The notes under the pieces were generated by a model, which was not told the DNA's origin, ran no database searches, and was given only the letters and a program-made list of their open reading frames with translations. A stretch of DNA of 64,000 bases, taken from positions 1-64,000 of the forward strand of contig PPHI01000002.1 of the NCBI GenBank assembly GCA_002901265.1, in the 5' to 3' direction. The position numbers and the translations under genes were made by a program. Each line of letters starts with the position of its first letter. Position 1 is the first letter of the stretch. Positions 16,358 through 24,858 of this stretch are shown in pieces. Origin of the DNA: Rhodopirellula baltica (GTDB taxonomy: Bacteria > Planctomycetota > Planctomycetia > Pirellulales > Pirellulaceae).

Positions 16358-16367
16358 ACGTCCGAAA

Positions 16368-16385
16368 TGTCCACAATTGTGGACA
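16368..16385. promoter_or_regulatory. 18-bp palindrome, candidate operator
   Basis: TGTCCACAATTGTGGACA is a perfect 18-bp palindrome. The inner CACAATTGTG matches the palindrome at 15784-15801, and a related CAATTGTG lies at 14834-14841. Confidence 0.6.
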
Positions 16386-16461
16386 AACAACCTAACCCAC
16401 CGCAGGCCGGTAGCTGGCGTTTCGACGCTGGCACCGGCTTGTGGGCGTAGCGGCTAAATCC

Positions 16462-16545
16462 GTCGACACCGGTCGACACTTCCCCTGTTTTTACGGGGTT
16501 TTAGCCGCAAGTGTCGACTGTCGACCACGGTCGACACTGGTCGAC
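16462..16545. repeat. Phased array of six GTCGAC sites
   Basis: GTCGAC occurs at 16462, 16472, 16513, 16520, 16530 and 16540, mostly 10 bp apart and so on one face of the helix. The array is split by a CCCC/GGGG hairpin and T tracts. GTCGACACT (16472-16480) is an exact inverse of AGTGTCGAC (16510-16518). The arrangement resembles an operator cluster, partition or origin site. Confidence 0.6.
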
Positions 16546-16770
16546 AGAAATTGAATCACGACGCTGGGCGGCTGGTAACTGTCACCCAGGATGGCCGAAG
16601 GCCGCGCGACGACATCACGCCTTGCCGGCCACCAGAAGTATGTGTATACCCTTCCACGCAATTGCCGGCAGTGTGACTTCCGACCCGGCAACATGTTTGC
16701 ATGTCAGCGAAATGCAGTAAAAATGCACCACTGGCAGCTAGATCGTGCCCATCACCTTTTGGAGAACTTC

Positions 16771-17019
16771 ATGTCGTACGAGATTAAGCAAAAGCTCATC
16801 GCTGCCGCAGAAGAACTGCTGGACCGAAAGTTAACACAAGCCGAGGCGGACGAACTTTACCGCCGCTTTGAAAACGCTTTTGGCTCAAAAATTGAGCGAG
16901 CGACACAGACTCTCGGCTTAACCACCAACATGACCCCTGCCCAGATTCGGGCAAAACGCGCTAGCGATGATAACTGCGATCGCGTTATTGGTGACTTGGA
17001 AAATGTCCTGAGGAAGTAA
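16771..17019 (+). CDS. Small accessory protein
   Basis: 82 residues from the ATG at 16771 (MSYEIKQKLIAAAEELLDRK); the frame is open upstream to 16591, but that part looks noncoding. It is helical and charged, with no known motif. The next gene starts four bases after its stop, so the pair forms one unit at the right end of the element. Base composition is more AT-rich than in the capsid genes, as is common for cargo. Confidence 0.6.
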   Translation: MSYEIKQKLIAAAEELLDRKLTQAEADELYRRFENAFGSKIERATQTLGLTTNMTPAQIRAKRASDDNCDRVIGDLENVLRK

Positions 17020-17023
17020 GTTC

Positions 17024-17719
17024 ATGTCCGGCCCTTTCTGGGAAAAGCTAGGCGAACCAGGCTTGTTAGGGTTCCTTGCGATTGTTGTTTTTATCGTAAC
17101 AGTCGCAGGTAACGCTTATTTGCTTGTTGAGCGATTTTACAAGCTTCTTCCGGAAGTCAAAAAACTGAACTCAGAGATAGCTTCTGCAGCGGCTACAACG
17201 CTCAAGATGCTGCAGGACAGCAGAAAGGAATACGACGAGCAGCTTGAGAAATTCACAAGTGCTGCATCGACAATGGTCCGAATCATCGAGCGACAGAACC
17301 AAAGCCCAAGCGACAGTGACGCGGCAGAGCTTGATGAAGCACGGGAACAGTGTTGTGAATTGTATGGCAAGACGGTCACGTCACACTTGCGGTATGTCGA
17401 ATTCGAGCACCTATATCACAAAGGCTCAGCTGAAAACCTTCAAGACTTCATTTACGATGACCTGCGTGAAGACCTCGACCGCTTTATTCATCGACTAGCC
17501 GTCCTGAACTCACCTGAATTGATTTCCCGAATTGGCGAACACCGTACGCCCCTCAAGGTAAGCCGCATCACGGTAAAGCCCTACTACCGCCTTGCGAATT
17601 CACTGCCTGAGCAATTACAAGAAGATGCAAAGGAGCGAATTTGGAGCAGCCTTCGAAAGCTCTTTGAAGCAGGGGGCGAGGACTTCGATCAGCCAAAATT
17701 TCACCCAATTGCTCAATGA
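17024..17719 (+). CDS. Membrane-anchored coiled-coil accessory protein
   Basis: 231 residues. One transmembrane helix (GLLGFLAIVVFIVTVAGNAY, about residues 13-34) is followed by a coiled coil to about residue 90. A C-terminal helical domain follows (EFEHLYHKGSAENLQDFIYD and onwards). The bulk would lie in the cytoplasm if the short N-terminus is outside. It is paired with the 16771 gene at the end of the element, the place where superinfection exclusion or defence genes often sit. Its function is not known, and no defence motif is seen. Confidence 0.65.
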   Translation: MSGPFWEKLGEPGLLGFLAIVVFIVTVAGNAYLLVERFYKLLPEVKKLNSEIASAAATTLKMLQDSRKEYDEQLEKFTSAASTMVRIIERQNQSPSDSDAAELDEAREQCCELYGKTVTSHLRYVEFEHLYHKGSAENLQDFIYDDLREDLDRFIHRLAVLNSPELISRIGEHRTPLKVSRITVKPYYRLANSLPEQLQEDAKERIWSSLRKLFEAGGEDFDQPKFHPIAQ

Positions 17720-17754
17720 TCCAGTAGCACTGATTGCGACTCACGCAAAAGTGA

Positions 17755-17791
17755 CTACAACCGCTACAACCAAAGACCACAAACTACAACC
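17755..17791. promoter_or_regulatory. Right arm-type CTACAACC sites
   Basis: Three direct CTACAACC copies (17755-17762, 17764-17771, 17784-17791) lie just inside the right attachment core, matching the motif inside the left end. They are likely integrase or accessory protein arm sites. Confidence 0.55.
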
Positions 17792-17866
17792 GTTTTTCGC
17801 TTTTGGAGCGGTTGCCCTAAGTGCTGAAACGCGGGAAATACGGGGCTAAAGAAAATCCCGAAAGCT

Positions 17867-17904
17867 TTAAGAGTCAGTTGCTCTACCAACTGAGCTATAG
17901 GGGC
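17867..17904. repeat. Right attachment site (38-bp core)
   Basis: Exact copy of 1536-1573. It contains only the tRNA 5' half and lacks the 3' half, so it is not a functional tRNA. It marks the chromosome-side end of the element. Confidence 0.93.
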
Positions 17905-18124
17905 GTTTCGCTTGGTGAGCGTTCCGGCTGGTTGTAGATGGGAACGCTCGCGATTGGTTGATGACGCTTGGTCATCGTCGCGTGGGCAAGTTGGATGATT
18001 TGCCTGCGACGGGCGAGGTTTTAGCAAATTGATGGTGCTCGCGGAAGTCGTTTCGGCAGATTTCCCGGCGCCCAGTCCGCTTCCCGAGCGACTCACCCGC
18101 GAAAACCGGCCTTTTACGAGCGTT

Positions 18125-19702
18125 TTACGCCCCGCCGGACTCGGACAGCTGCCGCTTGATGATCGAATACGGGCCTAGCGAACGGAGCATTCCCTCCGCT
18201 TTCGCCCAGGTTTCGGCCTCTTCGGCCGCCGGCTCGCTGCGTGCCGTGATGCCGCCGCCGACGGGTATTTGCAGCTGGCCGCCGGTTGCGGTGATGGTGC
18301 GAATCAGAATGTTAAAGTCTGCTTGCCCCGAACAGCTGATGTAGCCCATCGAGCCACAGTACGGCCCGCGCGGGTTGGGCTCCAGCCGGGCAATGATCTT
18401 CATCGCTTCGATCTTCGGCGCTCCCGTGATACTGCCGCCAGGGAAACAGGCTCGGAGACAATCGACAATGCTGGATTCGGGCCGCAAGTCGCCTTCGACA
18501 ACGGACACCAAATGCTGCACACATTCGTACCGTTCGAGCTGGCAAAGCTGCGACACCCGAACGCTTTCGTCGGTGCAAACCTGCGAAAGGTCGTTGCGCA
18601 TCAGGTCCACGATCATGATGTTTTCGGCGCGGTCCTTTTCACTGGCCAACAGCTCTTCGCCATACCGTCGGTCGACGGCTTCATCGCCCGTCCTTGGCCG
18701 TGTGCCTTTGATCGGGCGAGTTGACACGTGGCTGTCGCGGATTTGCAAAAAGCCTTCCGGGGAGGAACTGAGCACGTGAAAGCTGCCGCCGTCATAAAAG
18801 CCCGACTGCGGCGCAGGGTTGGCTTGACGAAGCGACAAATAAAGCTGCTCCGGCAAGACGTTCTCCGGAGCGGTCAATCGCTGGGCCAAGTTGACTTGGA
18901 ACGAATCGCCATTGCGGATCCCAGCGACGATCTGTTCTACCGCTTCACAGAACTCGCCTTCGGCAAAGTTGCTGGTGATTGGCACGGTGTAAGTCTCACC
19001 TGTTTCGTTGGCTTGCGAATCGGGAGTCGCGGCCTCACACCATTCGTCGTTCAACAAGGCAAGGATTTGATCGCGGCGTTCGGATGCGTTCTGTGCGAGT
19101 TGCTCGGTCGACAAAGTCGGCGGTGCGTCTGCCAGATCGCCAGCGAACATGTCACGATCCCAGCCTTGGCAGATCAACCAAGCTCGATGGGTGAAGTGAT
19201 CGATCGCGATCGTCCAGTCGAACACGCCGAACGACATCGCGGGCGTCGGCAAGTCGTCTTGTTGGTTGAGGTGGCAGGTCGCCAGTTCTTGCGGCTCGAT
19301 CCAGCGTGACGCTTCGTAGCCGATGATGCCCACCAGACCGCCTTGGAATGGAGGCAGCGAATCCTCGCCGCTACAAGAGCCGTCCGCTTCGACCAGGCAG
19401 CGCGGTGTCAGTCGGCTGTCAGGTAATCGCGCGGCAAGCTGACTGAGTGCGGGCCAGGGATCGGGGTCGTCAACGTGTGCGACCAGTTCGAGGATCGGGT
19501 CGGCGGTCAAGAACGAGTAGCGCGCGTGCGGGTTCAGGTTCAGGCCGACTTCGGTAGCTTGCTTGTCTGCTTTTTCAGTTTCCGGTTCCCCAGCCGATGA
19601 ATCCAACCACACACGCCGGCCGAGCGGAGCCAGCCGCTGAAAGATCGCGACGGGATCAAGTGGCTTGTCGAGCGAGGTGACGAGCTGGGTGACCGAGGGC
19701 AT
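18125..19702 (-). CDS. pabB: Aminodeoxychorismate synthase component I
   Basis: 525 residues. It converts chorismate plus glutamine-derived ammonia to 4-amino-4-deoxychorismate for p-aminobenzoate. The chorismate-binding domain shows NGDSFQVNLAQRL, RPIKGTRPR, ENIMIVDLMRNDL and PGGSITGAPKIEAMKI. The Lys of PIKG is the residue that separates PabB from TrpE (usually PIAG). The N-terminal domain contains GLVGIIGYEASRW. p-Aminobenzoate feeds both folate and tetrahydromethanopterin, a link to the C1-cofactor genes at 61-63.5 kb. It is the first gene beyond the element. No pabA is in the window. Confidence 0.92.
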   Translation of the reverse strand: MPSVTQLVTSLDKPLDPVAIFQRLAPLGRRVWLDSSAGEPETEKADKQATEVGLNLNPHARYSFLTADPILELVAHVDDPDPWPALSQLAARLPDSRLTPRCLVEADGSCSGEDSLPPFQGGLVGIIGYEASRWIEPQELATCHLNQQDDLPTPAMSFGVFDWTIAIDHFTHRAWLICQGWDRDMFAGDLADAPPTLSTEQLAQNASERRDQILALLNDEWCEAATPDSQANETGETYTVPITSNFAEGEFCEAVEQIVAGIRNGDSFQVNLAQRLTAPENVLPEQLYLSLRQANPAPQSGFYDGGSFHVLSSSPEGFLQIRDSHVSTRPIKGTRPRTGDEAVDRRYGEELLASEKDRAENIMIVDLMRNDLSQVCTDESVRVSQLCQLERYECVQHLVSVVEGDLRPESSIVDCLRACFPGGSITGAPKIEAMKIIARLEPNPRGPYCGSMGYISCSGQADFNILIRTITATGGQLQIPVGGGITARSEPAAEEAETWAKAEGMLRSLGPYSIIKRQLSESGGA

Positions 19703-19784
19703 GCAGGAACCGGCTGAAAAACTTGCAGGAAAATCTGGTGGCGTTTGCCTATAGGTTGACGTCTGAAACGAATGTTCTCAAGTT

Positions 19785-20435
19785 GTGACCACGGCACCTG
19801 GGGTCACGCACGCCAGACTGGCCGCATCTAGACGCATTCCCATCGGTAGGCAAACGTTGAAAGATTCGATCGCATTCCTGAAAGAGTTTGCCAAGAACCC
19901 CACCAAAGTCGGCGCGATCGCCCCGAGCAGCCCTGGCTTGGTCCAGGCAATGGTCGACAGTTTTGACTGGTCGTCGGTCCGCGGGGTGGTGGAGTTCGGA
20001 CCGGGCACGGGGGTGTTCACCGAAGGCGTGCTCAAACGATTGCACCCGGACGCCAAGTTCGTGGCGATCGAACGCAGCCCCGAGATGGTCGCGATCGCAC
20101 GGCAGCGTTGCCCGCAAGCAAACATCGTCGAAGACAGTGTGACCAACCTGGACGCGATCTGTGACGCGGCGGGCATTGGCGAAGTTGACGCGGTGCTGTG
20201 TGGATTGCCGTGGGCATCGTTTCCTGATTCGCTACAACGCGAAATCATGAACGTCACACTCAACCGCATGGCCCCCGGGGCACGTTTCGCGACGTTCGCC
20301 TATTGGCAGGGCGTCGTGCTGCCTGCCGGACGACGATTTTCGCAGCTCTTGCGTTCCAGCTTTCAAGACGTCGGACGTTCGCACACCGTGTGGCGGAATC
20401 TGCCTCCGGCGTTCGTTTACCGCTGCGTGAAATAA
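19785..20435 (+). CDS. SAM-dependent methyltransferase, phospholipid N-methyltransferase-like
   Basis: 216 residues from a GTG, divergent from pabB across an 82-bp gap. AFLKEFAKNPTKVGAIAPSS and VVEFGPGTGVFT (SAM motif I) match PmtA/KsgA-like methyltransferases, and GLPWASFP stands where the motif IV NLPY/NIPF signature lies. Phospholipid N-methyltransferases that act on phosphatidylethanolamine have this layout. An rRNA adenine methyltransferase is less likely given the short length. Substrate not shown by sequence. Confidence 0.75.
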   Translation: MTTAPGVTHARLAASRRIPIGRQTLKDSIAFLKEFAKNPTKVGAIAPSSPGLVQAMVDSFDWSSVRGVVEFGPGTGVFTEGVLKRLHPDAKFVAIERSPEMVAIARQRCPQANIVEDSVTNLDAICDAAGIGEVDAVLCGLPWASFPDSLQREIMNVTLNRMAPGARFATFAYWQGVVLPAGRRFSQLLRSSFQDVGRSHTVWRNLPPAFVYRCVK

Positions 20436-20445
20436 AGCCGCTTGA

Positions 20446-20477
20446 ACACGTGGCTGCCGCGTTGAATCGCCACGTGT
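20446..20477. terminator. Hairpin between converging genes
   Basis: Perfect 9-bp stem ACACGTGGC / GCCACGTGT with a 14-base loop, in the 47-bp gap between the converging methyltransferase and tsaD. There is no T tract, so bidirectional termination is only likely. Confidence 0.45.
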
Positions 20478-20482
20478 GACGA

Positions 20483-21505
20483 CTAATAACCGCGTTGCAG
20501 CCCGGCGGTGATGTCGAGATCCAGTTCTGCGTATTCGCCACGACGGACTTTCTCCAGCGCGATCGCTCCCATCGCCGCGTTGTCGGTACACAGTTCTGGT
20601 GGGGCGATGACCAAACGGAAACCGTGCTTGTCGGCGGCGGCTTGCAATTGGCGACGCAGTTCCGGGTTGGCCGCGACACCGCCTCCGACGATCAAGTGCG
20701 ATGTTTTGTATTCCTTGACCGCACGCGTGCTTTTACGGACCAGAACGGCGACGACGGCCGCTTGGAATGAGGCACAGATATCGGCTTTGGCTTGCTGGTC
20801 TAGGTGACTGGCCGAGACGGTTTTGGCAGGCGGTGGTGCGATCGTGTAGCGGACGGCGGTTTTCAGCCCGCTGAAACTGAACCGATAATCGGGTGCGCCG
20901 ATCATCGAGCGTGGGAAATCGTGCGCCTTGGGGTTGCCTTGCTGGGCCAGTTTGCTGACGGCGGGGCCACCGGGGAACCCGAGGTCCAACATCGCGCCGA
21001 CCTTGTCGAAGGCCTCGCCAGCGGCGTCATCGATTGTGCCACCGAGGTATTCGAGGTCGAGGGGACTGGTGCAGTGATAGAGACTGGTGTGCCCGCCGCT
21101 GACGACCAAGCCGATGGATGGATAGACCGCTTCCTCGCTGGCCATTTGGCAGGCGTACAGGTGAGCGTGCAGGTGATTGATCGAAACGAGTGGCTTTTGC
21201 CAGGCAACGGCCAAAGTTTTGGCAGCGACAACGCCGACCAACAAGGAACCGGCAAGTCCGGGACGGTCGGCGACCGCGATTGCGGACAAATCATCGACCG
21301 ACACACCAGATTTAACGATGGCGGTGTCAATGACGGGCAGGATTCGTTCCAAGTGGGCCCGTGCGGCGACCTCGGGGACGACCCCCCCGAAGCGCTCATG
21401 CAAGGTTTCTTGCGTCGCGATACACTGTCCCAAAACGGCCCCGGAGTCGGAAATTACGGCTGCCGCGGTCTCGTCGCAAGTCGATTCAAGTGTGAGAATT
21501 GTCAT
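20483..21505 (-). CDS. tsaD: tRNA N6-adenosine threonylcarbamoyltransferase
   Basis: 340 residues, usual length for TsaD. It transfers threonylcarbamoyl from TC-AMP to A37 of ANN-decoding tRNAs. LESTCDETAAAV opens the ASKHA fold. The metal ligands are in INHLHAHLYA, with a conserved HLERILP before them, and LVVSGGHTSLY is the phosphate loop. PGLAGSLLVG, EAFDKVGAMLDLGFPGGP and DNAAMGAIA complete the family signature. It faces away from the ribosomal operon. Confidence 0.95.
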   Translation of the reverse strand: MTILTLESTCDETAAAVISDSGAVLGQCIATQETLHERFGGVVPEVAARAHLERILPVIDTAIVKSGVSVDDLSAIAVADRPGLAGSLLVGVVAAKTLAVAWQKPLVSINHLHAHLYACQMASEEAVYPSIGLVVSGGHTSLYHCTSPLDLEYLGGTIDDAAGEAFDKVGAMLDLGFPGGPAVSKLAQQGNPKAHDFPRSMIGAPDYRFSFSGLKTAVRYTIAPPPAKTVSASHLDQQAKADICASFQAAVVAVLVRKSTRAVKEYKTSHLIVGGGVAANPELRRQLQAAADKHGFRLVIAPPELCTDNAAMGAIALEKVRRGEYAELDLDITAGLQRGY

Positions 21506-21531
21506 ACTGAGAGCTTACCGTGAATCAGGCC

Positions 21532-21559
21532 TTGACACCAACGGGATTGGCCCGATACT
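21532..21559 (+). promoter_or_regulatory. Probable sigma-70 promoter of rpsL-rpsG
   Basis: TTGACA (21532-21537), 16-bp spacer, GATACT (21554-21559), about 50 bases before rpsL. Confidence 0.5.
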
Positions 21560-21610
21560 TGCACGCTTCGAAACACGGAAAACGTACGGAATAACTACCA
21601 ATCCAACCTC

Positions 21611-21976
21611 ATGCCAACGATCAACCAACTCGTCCGAAAACGACGCAAAACCAAACGCAGACAAAGTAAGTCGCCCGTTCTGGAGAAGTGCCCCCAAAAG
21701 CAAGGGGTGTGTTTGCAAGTCCGGACGATGACACCGAAAAAGCCTAACTCGGCTCTTCGCAAGATCTCGCGGGTCAAATTGAGCAACGGGAAGGAAGTCA
21801 CGGTTTACATTCCCGGTGAAGGCCACAACCTTCAAGAACACTCGATCGTCCTGGTCCGCGGTGGTCGGATTCGTGACCTTCCAGGTGTTCGCTACCAAGT
21901 CGTTCGCGGAAGCCGCGACGCATTGGGTGTTGACGGCCGTAAGCGTTCACGCAGCCGTTACGGGGCGAAGAAGTAA
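21611..21976 (+). CDS. rpsL: 30S ribosomal protein S12
   Basis: 121 residues, marginally shorter than the usual 123-124. The S12 core is complete: TINQLVRK at the start, [44 protein letters not shown], and [12 protein letters not shown]. The lysine at the streptomycin position (PKKPNS) is the sensitive-type residue. S12 sits in the decoding centre. It begins the str-type operon, followed by rpsG 74 bases later. Confidence 0.98.
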   Translation: MPTINQLVRKRRKTKRRQSKSPVLEKCPQKQGVCLQVRTMTPKKPNSALRKISRVKLSNGKEVTVYIPGEGHNLQEHSIVLVRGGRIRDLPGVRYQVVRGSRDALGVDGRKRSRSRYGAKK

Positions 21977-22050
21977 TTCTTTGCCAGCGTTCGCAAACGC
22001 ATTCACAATTCACCATCCGACACAACGCAAACGTTTAGAAAAGATCTGAT

Positions 22051-22527
22051 ATGGGACGGATCACTGCAAGTAAGAAGCAGATGAAAGGTGACCCGCGGCA
22101 CGGGTCGCTGTTGGCAAGCAAGTTCATCAACTGCCTGATGCTGGACGGCAAAAAAACCGTCGCACAGAAAGTTTTCTATGACGCCTTGGAAGAAATCTCC
22201 AAGCGTGATGAGGCTGAAGGCCAAGAGCCAATCGAAGTTTTCGAGCAAGCACTTGAAAACATTAAGCCCTACATCGAAGTTCGCAGCAAGCGAGTCGGTG
22301 GTGCGAGCTACCAGGTTCCAATGCAAGTGAACCGTGCTCGTCAGCAAAGCCTGGCGATTCGCTGGATTTTGGAAGCTGTTCGCAGCAAGAAAGGTCGCCC
22401 AATGCACCTGAAGCTGGCCGACGAACTGATGTCCGGCTTCAAGAAAGAAGGCGTTGCCTACACCAAACGCGAAAACACGCACCGTATGGCCGAAGCCAAC
22501 AAGGCGTTCTCGCACTTCGCATGGTGA
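22051..22527 (+). CDS. rpsG: 30S ribosomal protein S7
   Basis: 158 residues, standard length. [40 protein letters not shown] and the closing [12 protein letters not shown] region identify S7, which starts assembly of the 30S head. It is followed by a strong terminator rather than running directly into fusA. Confidence 0.98.
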   Translation: MGRITASKKQMKGDPRHGSLLASKFINCLMLDGKKTVAQKVFYDALEEISKRDEAEGQEPIEVFEQALENIKPYIEVRSKRVGGASYQVPMQVNRARQQSLAIRWILEAVRSKKGRPMHLKLADELMSGFKKEGVAYTKRENTHRMAEANKAFSHFAW

Positions 22528-22573
22528 TCGGTTTTCCGGTCACAACCCACGCGACACAACTGTAAAGACATTC

Positions 22574-22616
22574 AACCGCGACCTCGGCATCCCCATGCCG
22601 GTGTCGCGGTTTTTTT
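22574..22616 (+). terminator. Rho-independent terminator after rpsG
   Basis: Long stem AACCGCGAC...GTCGCGGTT with a second block CGGCAT/ATGCCG, 4-base loop CCCC and seven Ts. It isolates rpsL-rpsG from fusA. Confidence 0.92.
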
Positions 22617-22705
22617 GATCCCAGACAATCGACCAACGCATTCGCCTTCGACATGGCGGCCTCGGTCCAATTCCTATTTCCCATCCAGCTCGCTGATCTG
22701 CCCTC

Positions 22706-24802
22706 ATGTCCGCTGACATTACCAAACTGCGCAACATTGGAATCATCGCCCACATCGATGCCGGCAAAACGACGGTCACCGAACGGATGCTGTTTCTGAG
22801 CGGGGCGAAGCACCGCGTCGGACGCGTCGACCACGGTACCACCGACACCGACGACGATCCGGAAGAACAAGAACGCGGGATCACGATCTTCAGTGCCTGT
22901 GTGAAGTACCACTGGGAAAACCACAACATCAACCTGCTGGATACCCCCGGACACGTCGACTTTACCGCCGAAGTCGAACGCTGTTTGCGAGTCCTCGACG
23001 GCGCGGTCGTTGTGTTTTCGGCACGTGAAGGCGTCGAGGCGCAAAGCGAAACGGTGTGGCGACAAGCTGATCGATACCACGTTCCGCGGATCGTCTTTAT
23101 CAACAAGATGGACCGCGAAGGAGCCGATTTTGAATCGGTCTTCAACGACATCGAACCGCGTTTGGGAGGACGCCCCGTCGCAATCGAACTGCCCGTGGGG
23201 CAAGGCCCGGCGCACGTCAACGATCCCTTCCGCGGTGTCATCGACTTGGTCGACATGAAAGCCCTGCAGTTCGATCCTGAAACCGAAGGCAAAGCGGTTA
23301 CCGAGACCGAGATCCCCGAGGAACTGATGGACGACGCGCTGCTGTGGCGCGAACAGCTTTTGGAAACGATCTGCGAAATCGACGAACACGCCATGGCATT
23401 GGTCATGGAAGATCAGGAAATCCCCGTCGACATGATCCGCAAAGCACTGCGCAAGGGCTGCATCGACCAAACGATTCAGCCTGTCCTTTGCGGTTCAGCA
23501 CTTCACGGCATCGGCGTTCAGCCGCTGATGACCGCGGTCGGGCATTACCTACCAAGCCCGCTCGATCGTCCGCCGGTTGAAGGCTTTGATCCGAAGAAGC
23601 CTGAGAAGAAGGAAGTTCGCAAGCCTGATCCAAATGAACCGTTCAGCGCACTGGTCTTCAAAATCCAACCAGCCAAGACCGGCGACAATTACTGGATTCG
23701 AATCTATAGCGGCACGCTGAAACAGAACTCGCGTGTTTACTGCCCCAACCGTGACAAGAAAGAAAACGTCGCGCAGCTGTGGCAGATTCACGCATCCAAG
23801 AAAGAACGCGACGGCCAAGTCGAGTCACTCGGTGCGGGTGATATCTGCTGTGTGATTGGACCACGCTTCGCGATCACCGGTGACACGTTGTGCGATACGT
23901 CGAAGGACCAGATCGAACTTCCAAGCATCAAGTTCGCCGACACCGTCTTGTCGATGGCGATCGAACCCGAGAACACGGGCGACCGCAAAAAACTGGAAGA
24001 CACGCTGGACATGCTGCGACGCCAAGACCCGACCTTCAAGGCGGTTGATAACGAAGAGCTTGGCCAAACGCTGATCAGCGGGATGGGCGAACTGCACTTG
24101 GAAGTGATTCAGCACCGACTGACGCGTGACTTTGGTTTGAACGTCAAGTTCTATAAGCCGCGCGTAAACTATCGCGAGACGATCGGTGGCAAAGCGGACA
24201 TCACCGGTGCATGCAATCGCCAGATAGGCGCGTCGCAAATGTTCGCACGATTGAAAGTCCGCGTGCAACCGACCGACGATCCGTCATCGGCGCCGCTGGT
24301 ATTCGATCGTTTGCCGCCGGATTGCCCGCTGTCCAATGACGTGCGAACCGCGGCGATCCAAGAACTGCGTGACCGAGCGGAAGGCGGCGGCGTATTGGCC
24401 GGTTTCCCATTGTCGGGAATCAAAATCGAAGCCTATGACGCCGAAGTCCACGAAGAAGGCAGTGACGAAATCGCATTCCGCATTGCAGCGGGTGACGCGT
24501 TCGACAAGGCACTGCACGAAGCTGGCCCGGTTTTGTTGGAACCGGTAATGAAGGTTGAAGTCACCACGCCGGATGAATACATGGGCGAGCTAGTCGGTGA
24601 CTTGCAACAACGTCGTGCCCTGATCGCGGCGACGGAATCACGTGGTGCGATGACAGTGATCACGGCAAACGCGCCCCTGAAGGAACTATTCGGTTACTCG
24701 AGTGCCGTTCGCAGCCTGAGCCAAGGCCGCGCCGGTAGCAGTATGGAACCGTTGGGTTATCAACCGGCGCCGAAAGAAGACCTCGAAGCGTTCCAGTACT
24801 AA
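22706..24802 (+). CDS. fusA: Elongation factor G
   Basis: 698 residues, standard EF-G length. G motifs are AHIDAGKTT, RGITI, DTPGH, NKMD and GSALHG, followed by domains II-V (GELHLEVIQHRL, YMGELVGDLQQRR). It drives translocation, or, in lineages with split EF-Gs, translocation or ribosome recycling. The effector region RGITIFSACVKYHW departs from the usual RGITITSAATTxxW, and planctomycetes can carry several EF-G paralogues, so which subtype this is needs a tree. It starts 178 bases after rpsG behind a terminator, so it has its own promoter. No tuf gene follows. Confidence 0.94.
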   Translation: MSADITKLRNIGIIAHIDAGKTTVTERMLFLSGAKHRVGRVDHGTTDTDDDPEEQERGITIFSACVKYHWENHNINLLDTPGHVDFTAEVERCLRVLDGAVVVFSAREGVEAQSETVWRQADRYHVPRIVFINKMDREGADFESVFNDIEPRLGGRPVAIELPVGQGPAHVNDPFRGVIDLVDMKALQFDPETEGKAVTETEIPEELMDDALLWREQLLETICEIDEHAMALVMEDQEIPVDMIRKALRKGCIDQTIQPVLCGSALHGIGVQPLMTAVGHYLPSPLDRPPVEGFDPKKPEKKEVRKPDPNEPFSALVFKIQPAKTGDNYWIRIYSGTLKQNSRVYCPNRDKKENVAQLWQIHASKKERDGQVESLGAGDICCVIGPRFAITGDTLCDTSKDQIELPSIKFADTVLSMAIEPENTGDRKKLEDTLDMLRRQDPTFKAVDNEELGQTLISGMGELHLEVIQHRLTRDFGLNVKFYKPRVNYRETIGGKADITGACNRQIGASQMFARLKVRVQPTDDPSSAPLVFDRLPPDCPLSNDVRTAAIQELRDRAEGGGVLAGFPLSGIKIEAYDAEVHEEGSDEIAFRIAAGDAFDKALHEAGPVLLEPVMKVEVTTPDEYMGELVGDLQQRRALIAATESRGAMTVITANAPLKELFGYSSAVRSLSQGRAGSSMEPLGYQPAPKEDLEAFQY

Positions 24803-24858
24803 TCAACGTGATCCAACTCCCAACCGAATCAACCGCCATAATTGCCGAGGCATCGCTG

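Larger units (their letters stand above)
1536..17904. mobile_element. Integrative phage-like element in tRNA-Lys(CTT), about 16.3 kb
   Basis: The element runs from a perfect 38-bp direct repeat inside the tRNA gene to its second copy next to pabB. The integrase lies immediately inside the left end, and excisionase-like, replication, capsid, protease and tape-measure genes follow, nearly all on the plus strand. Housekeeping genes resume at once beyond the right repeat. I found no large terminase, small terminase, portal, neck, tail-fibre or lysis gene. The element may therefore be a decayed prophage, a capsid-encoding satellite that borrows packaging from a helper, or a domesticated particle. 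The boundaries are well supported; the lifestyle is inference. Confidence 0.92.

Noticed and set aside
17867-17904. A second tRNA-Lys gene
   Set aside because: Only the 5' half is present, identical to the left core; the 3' half and the T arm are missing, so it is an attachment-site remnant.
23000-23600. Minus-strand frames within fusA
   Set aside because: Shadows of a strongly coded gene, with no start sites or family features.
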